From: Caldilineaceae bacterium
Lineage (GTDB): Bacteria > Chloroflexota > Anaerolineae > Caldilineales > Caldilineaceae
Length of the DNA stretch: 6,095 bases
Reading direction: 5' to 3'
NCBI GenBank assembly: GCA_012032975.1
Contig: JAAUPU010000206.1
Location: forward strand, 1-6,095
Both the position numbers and the translations under genes were made by a program. How positions within the stretch are numbered: the stretch's first letter is position 1; the number at the start of each line of letters is the position of its first letter. A model generated the notes under the pieces. It had not been told where the DNA came from and did no database searches. It was given only the letters and a program-made list of their open reading frames with translations. Positions 1-6,095 of this stretch are shown here, in pieces.

Positions 1-1
1 A

Positions 2-2146
2 CCTGGGACAAACCCGAAATGCACTGCCCTGTTGCGCGCCTATGTGCTGGCCAGCCATGCACATCGCGATCAACTGCGCGAGACGGGAGAACCCTACATT
101 CTCCATCCGCTCACCGTGACTCTGATCCTCGCCGATCTGCACCTGGATATCGCGACATTGAGCGCGGGTCTCCTGCACGATGTAGCCGAGGACTCGGCCT
201 ATGGCATCGCGTATATCAGCGAGCATTTTAGCCCGCTCATCGCTTCCCTGGTGGACGGCGTCACCAAGCTGAAACGGATCAACCAGATCGGCAACACACA
301 GCATGGCATCGCCGACGCCAAGGCCGAGTCGTTGCGCAAAATGTTCCTGGCCATGGCGACGATGGACGGGTCGTGTTGATCAAGTTGGCGGACCGGCTCC
401 ACAACATGCGCACGCTGGGTGGCCAACCCAAACACAAGCGCAAGCGGATCGCGCGCGAGACCCTGGATATCTTTGCGCCTCTGGCCAATCGGCTGGGGAT
501 CTGGAGAATGAAGTGGGAGCTTGAAGACCTGAGCTTTCGGCACCTGGACCCAAGCACCTATCGCAACCTGGCCAACGCGATGAAGCAGAAACGCGATGAT
601 CGCGAAAAGTGGGTGGCCAAGACCAAGTTTGAACTGGAGCAGGAACTCAAACGCGCGGGAATTGCGGCAGAGGTCTCTGGACGTCCGAAACATATCTACA
701 GCATCTACCGCAAAATGAAGCGCAAAGAAGTGGACTTCGACCAGATTTTTGATCTGCACGGCTTCCGCATCATCGTCGAGAACGACGCGCAATGCTATGC
801 AGCGCTGGGCATCGTCCACACCAAATGGCGTCCGATTCCCGGCGAATTTGATGACTACATCGCCAATCCCAAAGACAACATGTATCGCAGCCTGCACACG
901 TCGGTAATGAGTCCGCGCACGGGCCGGCCAATGGAAGTCCAGATTCGCACCCAGGAAATGCACGAGATCGCGGAAAAGGGGATTGCCGCGCACTGGGAAT
1001 ACAAGGACCACGAGCGCCACGAAGAGGCGTATCGCCAGAAGATCCAGTGGATGCGCCAGTTGATGGAGTGGCGCCAGGAGGTGGCCGACGCAGCGGAGTT
1101 TGTCGATGGCATGAAGACTGATGTCTTCAACGACCGGGTCTTTGTCTTCACACCCCAGGGTGATGTGATCGACTTACCGGCCGGCTCGACGCCCATCGAC
1201 TTCGCCTATGCCATTCACACCGATCTGGGGCATGGCTGTCGCGGGGCGCGAATTGGCGGGAAAATGGTCGCGCTCGACTATAAGTTGCAGAACGGCGACC
1301 AGGTCGAGGTGATCGATGCCAAGCGGGGCGGGCCAAGCCGGGATTGGTTGAATCCCAACCTGGAGTATGTGGCGACCCAGCGCGCCCGCAGCAAGATCCG
1401 CGCATGGCTGCGCAAACAGGGGCGTGGGGACAACATCCAGCGCGGGCGTTCAGCTTCTAGAGAAGGAGATGAAGCGGCTCTCGATCACAAGTAGCTACGA
1501 TTCCGTTGCCAAGATATTCAACTATGAGAAGCTAGATGATTTTCTGGCCGCGGTCGGCTACGGGGAGATCAACTCTCAGCACATCGCCCGCAAGCTGTTG
1601 GAGAACGAACAGGCTGAACAGGCCCAGCAGGAGCAATCTTGGGAGGAACTGAGTTCGTCGATGGTCTCGAAGTCCAGGCGGCAATCGACTGCCGATGGAT
1701 TTCGTGTTCAGGGCGTGGGTGGCCTGTTGACCCATCTCGGCAAGTGCTGCAACCCTGTGCCTGGGGATCCAATCGTGGGCTATGTCACGCGCGGTCGTGG
1801 TGTGACCGTGCATCGCTCGTCGTGCCCCAACGTCAGCCATCTGGTGCGCAAGGGCAACAACAGCCGGATGATCGACGTGCAGTGGTCGATTCAGCCCCAA
1901 CAGACCTTTCCCGTGCGCATTCAGGTCAGCGCCTACGACCGTTCCGGATTGATGCGTGATGTCTCCAGTCTGGTTGCCGACGAAAAGATCAACATGCTCA
2001 GCGTTGAGGCGGTGACCGGCCAGGAGGACAATCTGGCGCTGATCAATGCAACGCTGGAAATCGAGGATGTTGCCCAGTTGACACGTATCTTGACCAAGAT
2101 CGACCGACTGCCCAATGTGGTGGAGGCCACGCGCAAGATCAGCTAG
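2..2146 (+). CDS. rel: Bifunctional (p)ppGpp synthetase/hydrolase, Rel/SpoT family; 5'-truncated by window edge, two frameshifts
   Basis: Makes and degrades the alarmone (p)ppGpp from ATP and GDP/GTP in the cytoplasm (stringent response). After repairing two single-base indels, the visible part is 714 residues; long Rel proteins run about 720-780, so only a short N-terminus lies off the left edge. Domains in order: HD hydrolase (residues 15-140, with GEPYILHPL, the HD pair in LLHDVAED at 59-60, and KLADRLHN at 127-135); synthetase (about 235-345, with [12 protein letters not shown], the FDLHGFRII Asp at 251, the NMYRSLHT Tyr at 295 and the MEVQIRT Glu at 312); TGS (about 380-440, [24 protein letters not shown]); a zinc-finger-like CC domain (Cys582-583, His604, Cys608); and a C-terminal ACT domain from 636. 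Key residues of both active sites are present, so I infer a bifunctional enzyme. As given, the gene reads frame 2, then frame 1 (from about 359), then frame 2 again (from about 1451). The gene converges on the regulator and overlaps its 3' end by 8 bp. Confidence 0.95.
357..360 (+). other. Frameshift site in rel: one base missing
   Basis: The HD-domain frame runs through AKMFLAMA and then stops at TGA 377-379. The next frame resumes with [16 protein letters not shown]. Adding one G after position 358 (GCG-AC becomes GCG-GAC) gives [18 protein letters not shown], which closely matches the family sequence at this point. The event is a G-run shortened by one base. Confidence 0.9.
1447..1453 (+). 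other. Frameshift site in rel: one extra base
   Basis: The frame carrying synthetase and TGS reaches NIQRGR and then becomes nonsense, ending at TAG 1492-1494. Dropping one T of the pair at 1449-1450 gives [16 protein letters not shown], the expected helical segment after TGS, and returns to the frame used by the HD domain. It therefore compensates the upstream one-base loss. Confidence 0.9.
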
Positions 2147-2897
2147 CCGACTGACCATCCCTCTCCTCGGGCAGTTGAAGATGATACCCCACCCCGCGCA
2201 CGGTCAACAGAAAGATCGGGCTTGACGGATCCGGTTCGATCCGCTCGCGCAGCCAGCGCACGTGTACGTCCAACGTGCGTGTATCCTCCAGATACGATGT
2301 CTCCCAGATCGAACTCATAATCTCACTGCGCTTGACGACCATCCCATGTTTGGTGATCAGCATCTTGAGCAACGCACATTGCTTCGGCGTCATGCGAAAG
2401 TGGCCGCTGGGCGTCGCCACGGTCCGCTTGGCCACATCCAGGTGGATCGGACCAAAGTCAAGCTGTTGATTGGCGCTCTTGTGCCAGGCCGAGTAGAGCA
2501 GCCTGGCGACCGGCTGATCGCCCAATGGGAGGCGCAGCACGTCGTCGAACTCGAACTGGGGTTCGAGCGGTGAATCGGTGACGGCTATCATTGCTGAATT
2601 TGGCAGACGGTGGCGCAATATCTCGCAGAAGCGGACGCGGCTCTTCGGCTTGCGTTCGAGTTCAACCAACACCACATCTGGAGGGAGATCCGACGCAGCG
2701 ATCGTCAGCGCGGCCTTCTGGTTGGTGACATGAGTGCATTCCCACTGAAACCGATTGACCACGGCGGGGGAGGCAGGGTAATGGGGACTCGCTTCAGCTT
2801 CGAAGAGGTCAGTGCCATTGAGCAGCACCTTGAGTTCGTGCACAAGCTTTGCGCGGCGGCCTGCGTATAGGACTCGTAGCAATTCTGCTTTTGGCAT
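2139..2897 (-). CDS. OmpR/PhoB-type winged-helix regulator with a degenerate receiver domain
   Basis: A 252-residue DNA-binding protein from the start chosen here. The C-terminal part (about 146-242) is a clear OmpR/PhoB winged helix: FRMTPKQCALLKMLI, then the recognition-helix region TRTLDVHVRWLRERIE and the wing TVRGVGYHL. The N-terminal part keeps the outline of a receiver (LLRVLYAG start, PPDVVLVELER strand, MIAVTDS strand), but the acidic pair is gone, Glu79 stands where the phospho-acceptor Asp should be, and the usual Lys of the KPF motif is replaced (RLPL). There also seem to be extra residues before the WECTHV segment. I infer a regulator that is not switched by normal aspartyl phosphorylation. 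The frame is open back to ATG 2972, but a good promoter at 2940-2968 lies inside that extension, so ATG 2897 (MPKAELLRVLYAG) is preferred. No clear Shine-Dalgarno precedes it. No histidine kinase gene is adjacent, and the targets are unknown. This is the only one of the four genes without a frame break. Confidence 0.85.
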   Translation of the reverse strand: MPKAELLRVLYAGRRAKLVHELKVLLNGTDLFEAEASPHYPASPAVVNRFQWECTHVTNQKAALTIAASDLPPDVVLVELERKPKSRVRFCEILRHRLPNSAMIAVTDSPLEPQFEFDDVLRLPLGDQPVARLLYSAWHKSANQQLDFGPIHLDVAKRTVATPSGHFRMTPKQCALLKMLITKHGMVVKRSEIMSSIWETSYLEDTRTLDVHVRWLRERIEPDPSSPIFLLTVRGVGYHLQLPEERDGQSAS

Positions 2898-2939
2898 TTT
2901 GTCTGTTGTTCTGTTCGAGGTGCGGAGTGAGGTGGGAAT

Positions 2940-2968
2940 ATTATAGCCAACAGACCCATAATCGGCAA
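2940..2968 (-). promoter_or_regulatory. Predicted sigma-70-type promoter for the winged-helix regulator gene
   Basis: Read on the - strand, TTGCCG (2968-2963, four of six matches to the -35 consensus) is followed by a 17-nt spacer and a perfect TATAAT (2945-2940). A start near A2933 would give a 5' leader of about 36 nt before ATG 2897. This placement decides the start codon, since the longer frame from 2972 would begin upstream of the promoter. Confidence 0.6.
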
Positions 2969-2980
2969 TCATCGCCGAAA

Positions 2981-3064
2981 TGGCAGAACTGCCCCAAATC
3001 GGGGCGGCTTCCTGGCAGCACTCTCGCGGTCATGCTGTGGGTCGCGCTCAACCACTGCCAGGAA
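2981..3064. repeat. Cluster of inverted repeats between pepF and the regulator gene
   Basis: Three dyads lie within 84 bp. GGCAG-AA-CTGCC is at 2982-2993. GCCCC-AAATC-GGGGC is at 2991-3005 and shares bases with the first. A 10-bp perfect inverted repeat, TTCCTGGCAG (3009-3018) with CTGCCAGGAA (3055-3064), has a 36-bp spacer that itself contains a weaker CGCG/CGCG pairing (3025-3028 with 3043-3046). No T-run follows on the - strand, so this is not a standard intrinsic terminator for pepF. The shared TGGCAG/CTGCC half-sites lie just upstream of the regulator's -35 box, so an operator role is possible. Both readings are inference. Confidence 0.5.
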
Positions 3065-3100
3065 CTCTCGTTACATGCGTTTCTGGGGAGAGGACGGAGA

Positions 3101-4907
3101 CTAAAGCGGGATCGCTTCCAGTTCGTCGATCATCTCGCCGATGACATCAAACCCACCCTGCCAAAAGGCCGGGTCGGTGATGTCGATGCCCGCCTCCTGC
3201 AAGATCACCTCTGGCCGCGCCGAACCGCCATATTCCAGCATTCTAAGATAGCCGGGCTTGAAGGCATCGCCTTCCTGCTGATAGCGACGGTAGAGCGCCA
3301 GCACAAGAAGTTGGCCGAAGCTGTAGGCGTAGCAATAGAAGGGGGTGTAGTAGATGTGGGGAATGCTCACCCATTCATAGCGGAACTCGTCGCTCAACTC
3401 GACGCTGTCGCCGAATTGGTCGCGCAGATTTTCCATGTAAAGCTCATGCAACTCGTCGGACGATTTGTTGGCCAGGATCGCCTCGTGGGCAGCGCGCTCG
3501 AAGAGCACAAAATAGGCTTGACGCAGGACAGTGGCGTACATATCATCGACTGCCGCAGCCAACAACTCCCGTCGCACCAGTGGATCGCTCTCTTCAGCAA
3601 GCAGTCGGTCGGTCAGCAACATTTCAGAGAAGACGGAGGCCGTCTCGGCCAGCGGCAAGGCTGAATGTTGGGTGAAGATGGAGTGGTGTTCGGCCAACAT
3701 GCTGTGGATGGCGTGGCCCAACTCGTGGGCCAACGTCGCCACATCGCGCACTTTGCCAGTGAAGTTCATCAGCACCCAGGGCGTCTGGCTCGGCAACACC
3801 GTTGCGCAGAAGGCGCCGCTGCGCTTTCCCTTGCGGATCTCGCTGTCGATGTGGTTTTCGTCAAAGACGCGCTGCGCCTTGGCAGCCACATCGGGGTCGA
3901 ATTTCTCGAAGGTCTCCAAGACCATCTGCGCGGCTTCCCCATAGCCGATCTCATGTTCCGATTCGGTCAGCGGGGCATAGATGTCATAGCGCCGCAGCTT
4001 GGGCAGACCGAGCCAGCCCGCTTTCAGTTTGAAGTAGCGCTGGAAAAGAGGTGCGTTGGTCCGGCAGACTTCCAGCAGCGTATCGACTGCGGCATCCGGG
4101 ATGTCGTTGGCCACATTGCGAACCGCAATCGGTGAACTGTAATGGCGTAGCTCAACCTGCTCATTGGACCAATCAGCACCCGTTCACATACATCTGCGCC
4201 AGGATAGCGGCGTCTGCCGCGTACACGCGATAGAGTTCCTGATAGGCCGCTGCTCGTCGTTCTTCGTTGGGTGAATGGACGTAGGACATCAACTCGCCGC
4301 GCGTCATCGTCTTGGCCTCGCCGTCCACCTCCAGCGTAAACTCCAGCCGGTTGGTGAGCATGGAATAGAGAGTGAGGACGGCGCTGATGCCGTTGGCGTC
4401 CTTGACGTTGATCACCTGCTCTCTGTTTTCGTCCAGCGTGAAGGGCTTGGTGCGCCGGATATCGAGCAGGAAGTGGCGATAATCTGGGTGCTCGGATACG
4501 TCTGGCAACAGTGCGTCTGCCTCTGTATCGTCAAGCGATTTCCACCAAAGGTCGAGAAAGAGGATGCGATTCTGCGCCTCGGTCAGCACCTGTTGGATGC
4601 GGTTCTGGAAAGCCAGGGCCGCGGTCGATTGAGTATCCTCCGAGAACCAGAGAGCAGCATACGCGCCCAGCACAGACAGGCGTTCGTCCAACGCTTCGTA
4701 CTGTCGAAGGATCGCCAAAAAGTCGTCCGCATCCATCCCCGGATCGAGCTGCTCGCGCTGCGCGACAAGTGATTGCACCGCGGATTCCAGTTCAGCAAGC
4801 TGGCCGGCGATCGTCTCTTCGCTGCGGTCGCTGAGTAGGTCCGAAAGGTCCCAGCCCGACAAGTCATAGCTTGATGTCCGGGTTGCTGTTGCACTCCTCA
4901 TAACCAT
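3101..4907 (-). CDS. pepF: Oligoendopeptidase F-like zinc metallopeptidase (M3 family), with one frameshift
   Basis: A cytoplasmic zinc peptidase that cuts short peptides, as in protein and peptide turnover. With one base removed near 4180 it is 601 residues, the normal length for PepF. The N-terminus has the family motif YDLSGWDLSDLLSD. The central helical region carries RTKPFTLDENREQVI, MTRGELMSYVHSPNEERR and, across the repaired junction, VELRHYSSPIAVRN. The catalytic motif is LAHELGHAIHSML, with His394, Glu395 and His398, and the third zinc ligand is likely Glu421 in LAETASVFSE. The C-terminal YYTPFYCYAYSFGQLL segment is also typical. ATG 4907 is preferred over in-frame ATG 4931 because AAGAGG sits 5 nt upstream of it; the longer form would add eight residues. 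The gene lies 80 bp downstream of the aconitase gene on the same strand. Left uncorrected, the frame from the N-terminus ends in MYVNGC at TGA 4173-4175, before the zinc site. Confidence 0.93.
4179..4181 (-). other. Frameshift site in pepF: one extra base in a C-run
   Basis: On the + strand this is CCC (GGG on the coding strand). Removing one G turns AAC-GGG-TGC-TGA into AAC-GGT-GCT-GAT-TGG and joins MYVNGADWSNEQVELRHY to the rest of the protein, closely matching the conserved LRHY-SPIAVRN region of PepF proteins. It is a typical homopolymer length error. Confidence 0.9.
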
Positions 4908-4912
4908 TGCTG

Positions 4913-4918
4913 CCTCTT
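4913..4918 (-). promoter_or_regulatory. Shine-Dalgarno supporting the pepF start at 4907
   Basis: On the - strand AAGAGG ends 5 nt before ATG 4907. The alternative ATG at 4931 has only a weaker AGAGA placed too far upstream. Confidence 0.5.
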
Positions 4919-4987
4919 TCTTCTCGTCCATCTGTGCCGGCGCATTCTCTTCAAAACTCGTCGCGGCCAGTCGGGGATTCAGTGTCG

Positions 4988-6095
4988 TTATTCGCTGGCC
5001 ATGCGCCGCAGCACCGTGTGCAGAATGCCACCGTTCTTGTAATAGTTGACTTCGACCGGGGTGTCGATGCGGCTGAAGACCTGGAACTCTGTGACAGAGC
5101 CATTCTCTGCGGTGGCGCGCACGGTATAAACCTGACCCGGCTCCATGTCGTCGCTGAGACCGAGGATGTCGAAGGTCTCGAAGCCGGTCAGACCCAACGT
5201 CTCCTCATTTTGACCATCCATGTACTGCAACGGCAGCACACCCATGCCCACCAGGTTGCTGCGATGGATCCGCTCCATGCTCTCGGCGATCACCGCGCGC
5301 ACACCCTGGAGTTGCACTCCTTTGGCTGCCCAGTCGCGGCTGGAACCAGTGCCATATTCCTTGCCCGCCAAGACGATCAGCGGCGTGCCGTCGTGCATGT
5401 AGTTGGCCGCGGCATCCCACATGGCCATCGTTTTCATCTCTGGGATGTAGACGGCAAGGCCACCCTCTTCCCCATCCAACATCTGGTTCTTGATGCGAAT
5501 GTTGGCAAAGGTGCCGCGCATCATGACCTCGTGGTTGCCGCGCCGGCTGCCATAGCTGTTCCATTCGGAGCGGGGCACGTTGTGGCTCTCCAGGTATTGG
5601 GCCGCTGGGCTGCCCGGTGCGATGGAGCCGGCCGGGCTGATGTGGTCGGTGGTGGTGCTGTCCGGCATGATGGCCAGCACCCGTGCGCCGATAATCGGTT
5701 CCACCGGCGGAACCTCCAACGTCAGGTCCATGAAGAAGGGTGGCTCCTGAATGTAGGTGCTTTCCGGGTTCCAGTCGTAGATCTCTCCGCCAGAAACCGC
5801 CACCTCGTTCCACTCTGCGTTGCCGGTGAAGACGTTGCCGTATTGCTCGGTGAAAATTTCCGGCTTCAGGCTGCGGCGAATCTCCCGCTGGATCTCTTCC
5901 TGCGAGGGCCAGACATCGCGCAGATAGACCGGCTGGCCGTTGGGGTCGTGGCCAAGCGGCTCGTTGTCCAGGTCGATGTTGATGGTGCCAGCGATGGCGT
6001 AGGCCACGACCAACGGCGGTGAGGCCAGGAAGTTGGCGCGCACAGTCGGGGCCGATGCGTCCCTCGAAATTGCGGTTGCCGCTGAGCACCGAACA
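4988..6095 (-). CDS. acnA: Aconitate hydratase A, C-terminal part; cut by right edge, one frameshift
   Basis: Aconitase interconverts citrate and isocitrate in the TCA cycle through a 4Fe-4S cluster. The window holds the last 368 residues of a protein that is about 890-900 long in the AcnA/IRP1 group. Visible landmarks are LSGNRNFEGRI, NFLASPPLVVAYAIAGT, DSTTTDHISPAGSI, the swivel-domain active-site stretch NSYGSRRGNHEVMMRGTF, AGKEYGTGSSRDWAAKG (catalytic Ser and Arg region), ESMERIHRSNLVGMGVLP, and the C-terminal YYKNGGILHTVLRRM. The cluster-binding cysteines should lie off the right edge, so they cannot be checked. The order of motifs fits AcnA/IRP1 and not AcnB, which has its swivel domain at the N-terminus. 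One extra base at about 6044 splits the frame between RIGPD and VRANFL. It is transcribed toward pepF and may be its operon partner. Confidence 0.95.
   Translation of the reverse strand, partial: VRCSAATAISRDASAPTVRANFLASPPLVVAYAIAGTINIDLDNEPLGHDPNGQPVYLRDVWPSQEEIQREIRRSLKPEIFTEQYGNVFTGNAEWNEVAVSGGEIYDWNPESTYIQEPPFFMDLTLEVPPVEPIIGARVLAIMPDSTTTDHISPAGSIAPGSPAAQYLESHNVPRSEWNSYGSRRGNHEVMMRGTFANIRIKNQMLDGEEGGLAVYIPEMKTMAMWDAAANYMHDGTPLIVLAGKEYGTGSSRDWAAKGVQLQGVRAVIAESMERIHRSNLVGMGVLPLQYMDGQNEETLGLTGFETFDILGLSDDMEPGQVYTVRATAENGSVTEFQVFSRIDTPVEVNYYKNGGILHTVLRRMASE
6041..6047 (-). other. Frameshift site in acnA: one extra base
   Basis: The frame from the right edge reads VLSGNRNFEGRIGPD and then shifts into nonsense, while the other frame picks up at VRANFLASPPLVV. 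Removing the single base at 6044 (T on the coding strand, between GAC and GTG) joins them into RIGPDVRANFLASPP, the expected aconitase sequence. Unlike the other sites it is not within an obvious homopolymer. Confidence 0.88.

Noticed and set aside
350..380. Programmed ribosomal frameshift in rel
   Set aside because: No slippery heptamer or downstream pseudoknot is evident, and a second opposite shift at 1450 plus shifts in two other genes favour sequence errors.
199..1020. Open frame of 273 codons on the - strand within rel
   Set aside because: It is the antisense shadow of the HD and synthetase domains; the + strand carries all the conserved motifs.
1..1494. Rel as two separate genes: a small HD-only hydrolase and a synthetase without HD
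   Set aside because: The HD helices continue across the break (KLADRLHN belongs to the HD domain), no ribosome binding site or proper start follows the first stop, and a one-base correction gives one normal protein.
2147..2220. Bidirectional terminator after rel
   Set aside because: No stable hairpin with a T-tract was found; the sequence is coding for the regulator's C-terminus.
2849..3664. Open frame of 271 codons on the + strand over the pepF 3' half and the intergenic region
   Set aside because: It lies opposite the pepF catalytic region, including the HELGH codons, and shows no family features.
4908..4987. Promoter or terminator between acnA and pepF
   Set aside because: A TTGAAG hexamer is present on the - strand but no suitable -10 box follows at the right distance, and I see no hairpin with a T-run.
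4907..6022. Long open frame (371 codons) on the + strand
   Set aside because: It is antisense to the clearly conserved aconitase, has no recognisable domain, and its composition (rich in His, Val, Ala, Gln) is what an antisense reading of a GC-rich gene produces.

Overview
The window carries four protein-coding genes and almost no spacer DNA. From left to right they are: a long bifunctional (p)ppGpp synthetase/hydrolase of the Rel/SpoT family on the + strand (cut by the left edge); a winged-helix response-regulator-like transcription factor on the - strand; an M3-family oligoendopeptidase F on the - strand; and the C-terminal part of an aconitase A on the - strand (cut by the right edge). I see no RNA gene, mobile element or CRISPR array.

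The organism is a bacterium with moderately GC-rich DNA. A single long Rel with all domains, a PepF-type M3 peptidase beginning with a WDLSDLL-like motif, and an OmpR-type regulator with a non-canonical receiver would suit Chloroflexota (Anaerolineae/Caldilineae-like). That placement rests on general resemblance only and is low confidence.

The rel gene and the regulator gene converge, and their 3' ends overlap by 8 bp. The regulator has a good sigma-70-type promoter inside the longest possible reading frame, which argues for a downstream start at 2897. The DNA just upstream of that promoter, which is also the 3' flank of pepF, is dense in inverted repeats that share a TGGCAG/CTGCCA half-site. 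Aconitase and pepF are on the same strand, 80 bp apart, with no visible promoter or terminator between them, so they may be co-transcribed. The functions are ordinary housekeeping and stress physiology: stringent response, TCA cycle and peptide turnover.

The most striking property is technical. Three of the four genes are broken by single-base indels, four in total: one missing base near 358 and one extra base near 1450 in rel, one extra base near 4180 in pepF, and one extra base near 6044 in acnA. In each case a one-base correction restores family-conserved sequence across the junction. This looks like uncorrected sequencing or assembly error rather than gene decay. I found no convincing undescribed system. 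The items most worth a second look are the regulator's non-canonical receiver (Glu where the phospho-acceptor Asp should be) and the dyad cluster in front of its promoter.
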